Below, piece by piece: positions 37,911-46,754 of a stretch of 64,000 bases of DNA. The DNA is taken from positions 1 through 64,000 of the forward strand of contig CAMWRV010000003.1 in the NCBI GenBank assembly GCA_947176745.1, given 5' to 3'. Each line of letters opens with the position of its first letter. The first letter of the stretch is position 1. This DNA is from an uncultured Muribaculaceae bacterium. GTDB taxonomy: Bacteria > Bacteroidota > Bacteroidia > Bacteroidales > Muribaculaceae. A program made the position numbers and the translations under genes. Under the pieces are notes generated by a model. That model was not told the DNA's origin. It was given only the letters and a program-made list of their open reading frames with translations, and searched no databases.

Positions 37911-39875
37911 ATGGATACGCATCATCATCATGACCATCAATGCGGTTGCTGCTGCAACAAGAGCGGACATGAGCATCACTCTCACGATGCCGGCGGATCG
38001 GCATGGAAACGGTTTGTTCCGGAACTGGTTTCGGGTCTTCTTCTCATACTGGCGATATCAGTGTCATGGCCCGACGGCATTGGGCGCCTGTGTGTGTTTA
38101 TCGCGGCATTACTGCCGGTAGGGATTCCGATCCTGAGGTCGACCGTATCTGAATGGCTTCGTCGCGACATATTCAATGAATTCACACTTATGGTTCTCGC
38201 GAGCGCCGGTGCGTTTGTCATCGGTGAATATCCCGAGGCTGTGGCGGTTCTTCTGTTTTATTCCATAGGAGAGAAACTCGAGGATGTGGTGTCGGGAGAT
38301 GTAAAAGGGGAAATAAAGAAGCTGCTCGGAGATCTGCCCAATAAAGTCACCGTTATCAAAGAAGGAATAAGAACAGACTTGGCGCCCGATCAAGTCAGAC
38401 CGGGAATGACAGTGGCCGTAAAAGCGGGAGAGAGCGTGCCGGTAGACGGAATCCTGCTTTCAGACGAAGGTGCTGATCTTAACACAGCGGCCATAACAGG
38501 AGAGAGCGTGCCTCGCTATCATGCCTGCGGAGACAATGTGATGTCGGGTACTATTCCGGTAGACCGCGAGATTCTTGTAGAGGCGACCCGGGAATGGAAC
38601 GACAGTTCGATGACGCGGATCATGAAGATGATCGAAGACGCGTCAGCGCATCGCGCCCCGTCAGAATCCCGACTGCGCAGAATCACCAGATGGTATACTC
38701 CAGCCGTTTTCACGGCGGCCCTGCTGATCTTCACGATTCCATGGATTGTCGGGATGTGCGATGGCTCTTTCAGTTTCGATTGGACAGTGTGGCTGCGCAG
38801 ATCTCTTGTGTTTCTTGTATGTTCATGCCCGTGTGCTCTGGTTGTAAGCATACCGCTGACATATTTCGCTTCGATCGGCATCTCGTCGCGTAAAGGCATT
38901 CTTTTCAAAGGGCATGACAGCCTCGACGCTATCGGAAGAACCCGCATGGTGCTCCTCGACAAGACCGGGACTGTAACAACCGGAGAATTCAGTATCGAAT
39001 CAATAAATACGGTTGGATCGCTTGACCGGAATCAGCTTCTTGCCATTGCGGCGTCTGCCGAGACAGGGAGCACGCATCCGATAGCACGCGCGCTGATACG
39101 CGAGGCAGAAAACATGAATCTGACTCTACCCGCAATCACCGGAGCCGTAACCGTTCCTCATGGCATCACAGGAGTTATTGAAGGCCGTCAGGTAATCGTC
39201 GGTTCTCCCGGAATCATGCGGACTGAAGGAATAATCTTTCCTGAAAAGATCGACGGGCAGACATGCGTGCTGATCGCAATCGACAGAAAACCGGAGGGAA
39301 TCATCATGCTGGCTGATACTGTAAAGCCGGGAGCCAAAGAAGCCGTCTGCGCTCTTCACCTGAGAGGCGTAGAAACGGTCGGCATATTGTCAGGTGACTC
39401 TGAGGCGTCTGTAAGAAAAGCCGCCGCCGAATCGGGCATTGATTTTTACAAATCATCACTGCTTCCGGAAGAGAAACGCAATCTGGTTTCACAATATTCG
39501 GAAAAAGAGAAAAACATTCTTTTCGCAGGCGACGGGATCAACGACGCTCCCGCACTCGCGGCAGCCGGTGTCGGAGTGGCCATGGGCGATATCGGCACAT
39601 CCATAGCTATAGAATCAGCCGGAGTCGTGATTGCAGGCGGAGATCTTCGCAAGATTCCACTGGCCATTGATATCTCACGCCGGGTCAGACGCGTTATAAT
39701 GGAAAATGTGACATTCGCGTTCGGAGTCAAGATCATAGTAATGACCCTCGGAGCATTCGGTATCGCAAGTCTTTGGGCCGCGGTTTTTGCCGACACAGGA
39801 GTCACGGCCATCACAATTTTATGGACATTATACAGGTTGAAAATATGGCAACTGAGAAGAGTGAGAAAGAGCTGA
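37911..39875 (+). CDS. P1B-type heavy-metal (Zn/Cd-like) translocating ATPase
   Basis: His/Cys-rich N-term MDTHHHHDHQCGCCCNKSGHEHHSHD; CSCPCALVVSIPL; DKTGTVTTG; GDGINDAPALAAAGVGVAMG. Confidence 0.95.
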   Translation: MDTHHHHDHQCGCCCNKSGHEHHSHDAGGSAWKRFVPELVSGLLLILAISVSWPDGIGRLCVFIAALLPVGIPILRSTVSEWLRRDIFNEFTLMVLASAGAFVIGEYPEAVAVLLFYSIGEKLEDVVSGDVKGEIKKLLGDLPNKVTVIKEGIRTDLAPDQVRPGMTVAVKAGESVPVDGILLSDEGADLNTAAITGESVPRYHACGDNVMSGTIPVDREILVEATREWNDSSMTRIMKMIEDASAHRAPSESRLRRITRWYTPAVFTAALLIFTIPWIVGMCDGSFSFDWTVWLRRSLVFLVCSCPCALVVSIPLTYFASIGISSRKGILFKGHDSLDAIGRTRMVLLDKTGTVTTGEFSIESINTVGSLDRNQLLAIAASAETGSTHPIARALIREAENMNLTLPAITGAVTVPHGITGVIEGRQVIVGSPGIMRTEGIIFPEKIDGQTCVLIAIDRKPEGIIMLADTVKPGAKEAVCALHLRGVETVGILSGDSEASVRKAAAESGIDFYKSSLLPEEKRNLVSQYSEKEKNILFAGDGINDAPALAAAGVGVAMGDIGTSIAIESAGVVIAGGDLRKIPLAIDISRRVRRVIMENVTFAFGVKIIVMTLGAFGIASLWAAVFADTGVTAITILWTLYRLKIWQLRRVRKS

Positions 39876-40288
39876 CAGAGAAACTATCAAGATCAGGCAT
39901 CCGTCTCTCCCCGGTGAGACTGCTTGTATTGAAGCTTCTTATGTCATCAGACAAACCAATGTCATCACTGGAGATCGAGACCCGTCTTGAAACTGTGGAC
40001 CGCTCTTCGATAACGAGGACTCTGTCGGTATTTACGGAGGCTCACATAGTCCATGTCATTTCCGACGGTTCCGGCTCGATGAAATATGAGGTATGTGCCG
40101 ATACGGAAGCACACTCCGGACAGTTCCATTCAGATGAACACGCGCATTTTCACTGTCGCAACTGCGGAGAGACAGTATGCCTTCCATCCGCACCGATGCC
40201 GGAGCCGGATCTTCCGGAAGGATTTCTGGCTGAAAATGCCACGTATGTCATTACCGGACTGTGTCCGGCTTGTAACAAAGAGAAATGA
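39845..40288 (+). CDS. Fur family transcriptional regulator
   Basis: LSRSGIRLSPVRLLVLKLLMSSDKPMSSLEIETRLETVDRSSITRTLSVFTEA...HAHFHCRNCGETVCLP. Confidence 0.93.
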   Translation: MATEKSEKELTEKLSRSGIRLSPVRLLVLKLLMSSDKPMSSLEIETRLETVDRSSITRTLSVFTEAHIVHVISDGSGSMKYEVCADTEAHSGQFHSDEHAHFHCRNCGETVCLPSAPMPEPDLPEGFLAENATYVITGLCPACNKEK

Positions 40289-40304
40289 TGACGATCCGCT
40301 TCTG

Positions 40305-42179
40305 TCAGACACGTTTCACCTCATCAACGCCCTCGATGTCTGAAATATGGTGAATAATGGTCTGCAGTTCCTGGAACGAATGAACGGCGAAAGAGATTCT
40401 TAATGTGACGATCGAATCGACAGTCGATGTATTTATGCTGTCCATTGCAAGGTGAAGCCTGTTGGTGATGCAGTCGACAAGATCGACAAAAAGGTGGTAT
40501 CTGTCTACCGCCTTGATGACAATGGTAACGGGATACAGAGTGGCGTCGGGTCTGTAGTCAACAGGAACAATGCTGTCGCCGAACTGCGAGGCAAGTCTGA
40601 CAGCGAGAGGACAGTCGCGCTTGTGCAGAGTGATGGAGCCGTCGGCCTCACGGAATCCGATCACCTCTTCTCCCGGAATCGGCATACAGGCTTCACAGCG
40701 GTTGTACTCCGGTTTCGGCAGAGAAGCGATATAGGCGGCGATCGCTTTCTTTGCCTTGTATGTCACCACTGCGTCAAGCCAGTCAGGATTCGGATGACTC
40801 TCGGGATCTGTGAAGATTTCGACCACGTCTCCCCTTCTCAACTGCGCCTTGATCGATGACAGGAAGCCATTGACTCTCGCATATTTCGCTCTTGCCCCAA
40901 GATCAAGACCGACCTCATAGGCAAAATCAAGCACGGTGGCTTTCTGCGGAAGTATGATCTCCTTCCCTTTGGGAGTGAAGGTCATGATATCGTCATTGTA
41001 GAAAGAAGTGACTACATTGTCGATAAAGCCTGTGCCATTACTGTGACCCGCAATGTCTCGCAGCACGGTGCGGAACTTCTGTATCCACCGGCTTATGTTA
41101 TCACCCGATCTGTCGGCCACGCATCCGAGCTGCGATTCCCTCACCATACGCGTGCTGCTGATATGCACTTCCTGCCAACGCCCGAAATCGGCGAGCAACT
41201 TGACATGAAAGCTCTGATAGCCGTTTTCCTTCGGAGAATCTATGTAGTTTGATATTCCTCCCGGTTTCTCCTTGAATCTGTCGGTGAGGACGGAATAGAT
41301 ACGCAACGCCATGTCCTTCTCCGACAATCCTTCGGGTGTACGGTAAACAATCTCTGTGAAATGTCGGTATTTGAGATGATTGAAATCATCACCGTATTTG
41401 TGCATCTTGCGCCATATGCTGTAGGGATGGCGATATTCCACAGAGACTTCCACCTCGATGCCGGCATGTTCGAGTGTCGCCTTGATCTCATCGGCAAAGA
41501 TGCCGAGACGTTTGCGCTGTGCCTCCTCGTCGTTTCTGATAAGATGTTCAAGATCGGCATATTCATGGGGACACCGGAACTGAAAACTCAGATTCTCAAG
41601 CTCTGTCTTTACATTATAGAGCCCAAGCCTGTTGGCCAGCGGAGCATAGAAATAGTCGGTTTCTCCGGCAATTTTCATCTGCTTGTCGGCAGGCATCGAC
41701 GACAGGGTTCTCATATTATGAAGTCGGTCGGCGAGTTTTACAAGGAGTGCCCTTATGTCATACTGCACCGAATCAAGCATCTGTTTATAGTTGTCAACCT
41801 GTTTGGACTCGACATATTTGTCTTTCTTCTGCTTGGTGACAACCCCGACAAGGTAGGCTACATCCTCACCGAATCTGTCTCTTATGTCATCTATGGTATA
41901 ATGGGTGTCTTCCACCACATCATGAAGAAAGGCCGCAATGACAAGATTGGTTTCGAGCATAAGTTCGTCGGCGGCTATTGTCGCCACCGCTATGGGATGC
42001 AAAATATATGGCTCTCCAGTCTTGCGCTTCTGCGGAGAATGAGCTTCCCGTGCGAATTCAAATGCGCTCTTCAGACGGAGTATATCTTCATCCGAAACCC
42101 GTTGCGCCATCACATCTATGACGTGCGCCGCTTTTTCCTCTATAATCCTGTCGTAATTGTCATGCATAGGCCTATCCAT
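40305..42179 (-). CDS. RelA/SpoT homolog (HD hydrolase, divergent synthetase, TGS, ACT)
   Basis: LHPIAVATIAADE...AAFLHDVVEDTHYTIDDI; SNYIDSPKENGYQSFHVKL; MTFTPKGKEIILPQKATVLDFAYEVGLDLG TGS. Confidence 0.93.
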   Translation of the reverse strand: MDRPMHDNYDRIIEEKAAHVIDVMAQRVSDEDILRLKSAFEFAREAHSPQKRKTGEPYILHPIAVATIAADELMLETNLVIAAFLHDVVEDTHYTIDDIRDRFGEDVAYLVGVVTKQKKDKYVESKQVDNYKQMLDSVQYDIRALLVKLADRLHNMRTLSSMPADKQMKIAGETDYFYAPLANRLGLYNVKTELENLSFQFRCPHEYADLEHLIRNDEEAQRKRLGIFADEIKATLEHAGIEVEVSVEYRHPYSIWRKMHKYGDDFNHLKYRHFTEIVYRTPEGLSEKDMALRIYSVLTDRFKEKPGGISNYIDSPKENGYQSFHVKLLADFGRWQEVHISSTRMVRESQLGCVADRSGDNISRWIQKFRTVLRDIAGHSNGTGFIDNVVTSFYNDDIMTFTPKGKEIILPQKATVLDFAYEVGLDLGARAKYARVNGFLSSIKAQLRRGDVVEIFTDPESHPNPDWLDAVVTYKAKKAIAAYIASLPKPEYNRCEACMPIPGEEVIGFREADGSITLHKRDCPLAVRLASQFGDSIVPVDYRPDATLYPVTIVIKAVDRYHLFVDLVDCITNRLHLAMDSINTSTVDSIVTLRISFAVHSFQELQTIIHHISDIEGVDEVKRV

Positions 42180-42389
42180 TTGTTTTCAGCTGTGATCTTA
42201 TTCCGATGCGTTCGAAAAAACAAGCCACTTACCGATGCAAATTTGTATATTTTTTTTGAAAAATCCAAATTCCAGAAAGGATTTCGGAGTTTCCGAATTA
42301 TTCTGATCTTCGCGAAACGGAGTAAGATTCCATCCCACAAAACCAATACTTCATTCCACAGAATACAAGAATCTATAAACGACTGAACC

Positions 42390-42590
42390 CTACGCCTTGA
42401 TACGCCTAACGGCGATTAAGACCAGATAAAGTGCGACGAATATGCTTGACAGCATCTCCATCAGATGGACATCGTCGTAAAATAACGCTCTTATCAGCCA
42501 ATATATACCTGCTGCAGCTGACAGGACGCCGGCCGTATAACATATAGTCCTGCCTGAAATTCTAATTTTCTTCTCTTTTTCCGTCTTCAT
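42390..42590 (-). CDS. small membrane protein
   Basis: 66 aa, two hydrophobic segments, basic N-terminus. Confidence 0.6.
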   Translation of the reverse strand: MKTEKEKKIRISGRTICYTAGVLSAAAGIYWLIRALFYDDVHLMEMLSSIFVALYLVLIAVRRIKA

Positions 42591-42892
42591 CCTAATTTAT
42601 TATATTACAGATTGATAGGCGCCCCAACTCAGATTGAGGCTTAGACCCAAACCTAAGATTTTTTGAGGAGGTGAGGCTAAGCACACCTTTACAGTGTTGA
42701 ATCCCGACAGCCCCTGTATATAAGGTTGTCGGGGTATAATTTTTCAGTGCAAATATAATCATTCTCATCGGATTAGGCAACCGAAAAGATTTAAAGACAT
42801 GCCCTACTAAGACCCCATCCCACAAAAAATGTTAAAACATTCAAAAATACAACATATTTTAGTAAATTTGAATAAAATTAAGAACTTAAGTT

Positions 42893-44002
42893 ATGAAACA
42901 TTTCCATATAACAAGACATAAGATAGGCATAAGCGTGATACTTGCCGCAGTATCTGTCGCCTCCGGTGTTGCAAACGCAACCGTTGTGGTCGACAGTCTG
43001 AGCAATGAACCCCTGCCAAGGGCCTCAGTGTTTGACTGCAACGGCAATATGACCGCAACATGCAGTGATGACGGAACTTTGCCTGCCGTAAAGTCGGACA
43101 AATATCCACTAACGGTCAGATATCTCGGATACATGCCTGCCACACTTGAGTATGCCGGAGAAGACACTGTAAGAATGGCAGCACTGAGGTATGAGTTGCC
43201 GGAAATCGTGATCGACACGCAAAGCCACAATATCCTTCATCTTAAAGGATATATGCGAGAGTACACATCTATGACAAGATCTTCCGACACTGTGCAGCTT
43301 TTCAGCGAAAAAATTGTCGACTTCATGTTGCCAACGGAGAAAAACAAAAAGTTCAAAGGGTGGAAATCGCCACGCACGCTGGCCGAACGGAATTTTTACA
43401 GGTTTACGGACTCCGCCGGTCTTGACAGCGTAAGCAGCTTGAATAGCAACCATTTCCAATGGTTTGACTTTGTCGATATTTTCTCAAAGAATATCAAGAT
43501 TCAGGAAACCTTGAGAGACAACTCCGCAAAAGCCGACACTGTCGCCGGAAAGTATGGTGTGAAAATCTTGTGGAACAAACTCTCGGACCGCTATATCTTC
43601 GAGACTGACATGCTTGCTGACAAGAAAGACCATAAATGGTCACCCAATTTCCTGAAGTTTTTCGGATTGACCACTGACTTCACAAGACTGTCCACAAAAT
43701 ATACATTTACGGAACCCGACGGCTCCGACATATCTCCCGCAGAGATATCGATGGCGACTTTCGATATCGAGGCACTGTGCAGAGGGAAACTATACAGATG
43801 GGTCTCCGGAAGCGATGAGCCGTTCAACATCCGGTCATATTATGAATTCTATGTGACCGACAAGGAGTATCTGACTCCCGATGATGCCAAAGACTGGAAG
43901 GAACATCCTGAAACCAAAGGCATAGCAGTCATAGTTCCGGACGGAGTCCCGGAACTTGAACCTGGCATTATCAGACTCATTGAACGGGTCGGTGAAGAAT
44001 GA
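42893..44002 (+). CDS. exported protein with carboxypeptidase-like regulatory segment
   Basis: VVVDSLSNEPLPRASVFDCNGNMTATCSDDGTLPAV..YPLTVRYLGYMPATLEYAG after signal peptide. Confidence 0.65.
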   Translation: MKHFHITRHKIGISVILAAVSVASGVANATVVVDSLSNEPLPRASVFDCNGNMTATCSDDGTLPAVKSDKYPLTVRYLGYMPATLEYAGEDTVRMAALRYELPEIVIDTQSHNILHLKGYMREYTSMTRSSDTVQLFSEKIVDFMLPTEKNKKFKGWKSPRTLAERNFYRFTDSAGLDSVSSLNSNHFQWFDFVDIFSKNIKIQETLRDNSAKADTVAGKYGVKILWNKLSDRYIFETDMLADKKDHKWSPNFLKFFGLTTDFTRLSTKYTFTEPDGSDISPAEISMATFDIEALCRGKLYRWVSGSDEPFNIRSYYEFYVTDKEYLTPDDAKDWKEHPETKGIAVIVPDGVPELEPGIIRLIERVGEE

Positions 44003-44636
44003 CTTTTATGTCTGCTATCCGGTCGATGACATGATCGGCACCAGCCTCCTGCAACTCTCCTATCGTGCCATTGCCATATGTGACACCGCACGTTGTGGCG
44101 CCTGCCGCCTTACCCATCAGAATATCGACAGCCGCGTCACCGACAACCAGCGTCTCCTCTGGAATCCAGCCAAGAGAGTCGGCAATGATATATACCGGCT
44201 CTGGCGAAGGCTTGCCCGACGTGACATCGTCTCCGCCGACAATCATGCCGATCAATCCGTCGATCGACAAGGATCGGCAATATTCATCGAGCGATCTGTG
44301 ACTCCGGCTGCTCGCTATGGCGATGCCATATCCGGCATCGGAAAGATAAGAGAGGATTTCATGGACTCCCGGAAAACACCTCTCTTCAAAACCGGGTTTC
44401 AATTCATAAAAGAGCGATCGGTAAGTTTCGGCAAAGTGTTCGCCGGAAATTGATTTACCCGGGTAAAGGGTCTCCGGCACATCCGTGAGTCTGAGCCCGA
44501 TAGTGGCACGGCACTTCTCATCACTGACCGGCGGCAGGTTCAGTCGGGACACTGCAGCCTGCATGGTCGTAACGATCAGAGATGCTGTGTCGGCAAGAGT
44601 GCCGTCAAAATCAAAAATAACATTCCTGATATTCAT
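43977..44636 (-). CDS. HAD family hydrolase (phosphoglycolate phosphatase-like)
   Basis: NVIFDFDGTLADTASLIVTTM...GMIVGGDDVTSGKPSPEPVYIIADSLG...TLVVGDAAVDILMGKAAGATT. Confidence 0.93.
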   Translation of the reverse strand: MNIRNVIFDFDGTLADTASLIVTTMQAAVSRLNLPPVSDEKCRATIGLRLTDVPETLYPGKSISGEHFAETYRSLFYELKPGFEERCFPGVHEILSYLSDAGYGIAIASSRSHRSLDEYCRSLSIDGLIGMIVGGDDVTSGKPSPEPVYIIADSLGWIPEETLVVGDAAVDILMGKAAGATTCGVTYGNGTIGELQEAGADHVIDRIADIKVILHRPVQ

Positions 44637-44732
44637 AATATCATGCTTGGATCAGAACATACCAGATTAGTGGATGATCAATTAAAGAACGGTGCGGAGA
44701 GATCATAATTTTACAGGAACTAATAAAATGAA

Positions 44733-44778
44733 GCGGCGGGACTATGTCATATTGAGTAATATAACATAGTCCCGCCGC
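44733..44778. terminator. bidirectional terminator hairpin
   Basis: gcggcgggactatgt/acatagtcccgccgc 15-bp perfect stem. Confidence 0.75.
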
Positions 44779-44809
44779 CATGCGGATAGGATTCCAGTTA
44801 TGAGCTCTC

Positions 44810-44962
44810 CTACTTTTCTTTCTTTTCAATAGCTTTGTGAACTTTGTGGACTTCCTTCATCAGACAGAATGCCGCAGCTACGGCAGCCGCCTCAAGAGCG
44901 AGTTTCGCGATCTTGAATCCGAGATGGAGAGCGAAATGATCACAATTCTTTTCGTGGTTCAT
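44810..44962 (-). CDS. 50-aa small protein (not in ORF track)
   Basis: Hand translation: MNHEKNCDHFALHLGFKIAKLALEAAAVAAAFCLMKEVHKVHKAIEKKEK*, hydrophobic core, immediately followed by a strong terminator. Confidence 0.6.
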   Translation of the reverse strand: MNHEKNCDHFALHLGFKIAKLALEAAAVAAAFCLMKEVHKVHKAIEKKEK

Positions 44963-45168
44963 AGTTTTGATAATTAAGATGGTTAAATATTGATGCCATA
45001 CCCCGTTATCTCAAGGCACTCGCCTTGCGGGTATCCGACGATAGAACGTCTGCACGACTTCATTGGTTCGAACGCAGACCGTGTAAAGAGTTATAATCAA
45101 CTGACGCATTCCGGCAGGTCTCCTATATTTTATCAGTATGCCGATTTGCGTGTCTGACGTGGATTTTG

Positions 45169-45176
45169 TAATTTTG
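45169..45176 (+). promoter_or_regulatory. putative -7 box very close to a start codon
   Basis: TAATTTTG ending 5 nt before ATG at 45182. Confidence 0.6.
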
Positions 45177-45181
45177 CAGAC

Positions 45182-46645
45182 ATGAAAATCGGATTTGACA
45201 ACGAAAAGTATCTGCGGATACAATCAGAACACATCAAGGAGCGCATCGCTCATTTCGGTAACAAACTATATCTCGAACTTGGAGGAAAACTCTTCGACGA
45301 CCACCATGCAAGCCGTGTGCTACCCGGCTTCGAGCCCGACAGCAAACTCAGGATGCTGAGCCAGTTGAGCGACAGGGCTGAGATTGTGATCGTGATAAGT
45401 GCCAAGGACATCGAGAAAAACAAAGTCCGCAATGACCTCGGCATCACATATGACATGGATGTTCTCAGGCTACGCGATGAATTCCAGAAACGCGGATTTC
45501 TTGTCAGTTCAGTTGTGATCACCCATTACAACGGGCAGAGCAGCGCAGATGCTTTCAGGGAAAAGCTTGAACGCATGGGAATAACCGCCTACTATCACTA
45601 CACCATCGAAGGTTATCCCACCAATGTCGCGCTCATAGATTCCGACCAGGGATTCGGCAGAAATGACTATGTGGAGACTACCAGGCCTCTCGTGATTGTC
45701 ACGGCCCCCGGCCCCGGAAGCGGCAAAATGGCGGTCTGCCTGAGCCAGCTCTACAATGAGAACAAAAGAGGCATCGAGGCAGGATACGCCAAATTCGAGA
45801 CTTTCCCCGTGTGGAGTCTCCCGCTCAAGCATCCGGTCAACATCGCATATGAAGCAGCTACCGCAGATCTCAATGATGTCAACATGATCGATCCTTTCCA
45901 TCTGGAAGCATACGGCAAAACTGCCATCAACTATAACCGCGACATCGAGATCTTCCCGGTGCTCAATGCGCTGTTCGAAGGCATCTACGGAGAAAATCCT
46001 TACAAATCTCCGACCGACATGGGTGTCAACATGGTCGGCTTCTGCATCTCGGACGACGAGGTCTGCTGCAACGCATCGCGCGATGAGATTATACGCAGAT
46101 ATTTTACCGCCCTCAACAGATTCGCACAGGGTGAGACAGCCGAAGATGAAGTCAACAAAATCAGGCTTCTTTTCAATCAGGCAAAAATAGACGTCAACTA
46201 CCGCAAGACTGTTGTAGCGGCACGTGCGCGGGCACTTGAGACAGGCGTGGCATGTTCGGCTATCGAACTTGAAGACGGCACGATCATCACGGCAAAGTCA
46301 AGTCAGCTTCTCGGTCCGAGCGCCGCTCTTCTGCTGAACGCCATGAAACATCTGGCCGGCATAGACCACGAGATAAAACTTATTCCCCAGCAGCTTATCG
46401 AGCCCGTTCAGCACATGAAGCTCAATTGTCTCAGAGGCAAGAACCCGCGATTGCACACGGATGAAGTGCTCGTTGTGCTCGCTGTGCTGAGTCAATACAA
46501 CGACTTGTGCAGAAAGGCTCTTGACAAGCTCCCTGCACTTGCCGGCTGTCAGGTGCACAGCACGGTGATGCTCGGAGAAGTCGACCACAAGATATTCAAG
46601 AAACTCGGAGTAGGTCTCACCTGCGACCCGGCAAAGAAGCGATAA
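45182..46645 (+). CDS. DUF1846 domain-containing protein
   Basis: MKIGFDNEKYLRIQSEHIKERIAHFGNKLYLELGGKLFDDHHASRVLPGFEPDSKLRML. Confidence 0.95.
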   Translation: MKIGFDNEKYLRIQSEHIKERIAHFGNKLYLELGGKLFDDHHASRVLPGFEPDSKLRMLSQLSDRAEIVIVISAKDIEKNKVRNDLGITYDMDVLRLRDEFQKRGFLVSSVVITHYNGQSSADAFREKLERMGITAYYHYTIEGYPTNVALIDSDQGFGRNDYVETTRPLVIVTAPGPGSGKMAVCLSQLYNENKRGIEAGYAKFETFPVWSLPLKHPVNIAYEAATADLNDVNMIDPFHLEAYGKTAINYNRDIEIFPVLNALFEGIYGENPYKSPTDMGVNMVGFCISDDEVCCNASRDEIIRRYFTALNRFAQGETAEDEVNKIRLLFNQAKIDVNYRKTVVAARARALETGVACSAIELEDGTIITAKSSQLLGPSAALLLNAMKHLAGIDHEIKLIPQQLIEPVQHMKLNCLRGKNPRLHTDEVLVVLAVLSQYNDLCRKALDKLPALAGCQVHSTVMLGEVDHKIFKKLGVGLTCDPAKKR

Positions 46646-46687
46646 GCTCCGCACAATCTGTCGGACGAAGCTGAACCGAAATCAGAT

Positions 46688-46741
46688 AAATAAATAATAG
46701 AGAAGCCGGATTCGTGAATCCGGCTTCTCTATTATTTATTT
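46688..46741. terminator. bidirectional terminator, 25-bp perfect stem
   Basis: aaataaataatagagaagccggatt-cgtg-aatccggcttctctattatttattt between convergent genes. Confidence 0.85.
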
Positions 46742-46754
46742 TTACAGCCAGTTC

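Noticed and set aside
41361-42386. 341-aa plus-strand ORF opposite the RelA/SpoT gene
   Set aside because: Antisense shadow of a conserved enzyme.
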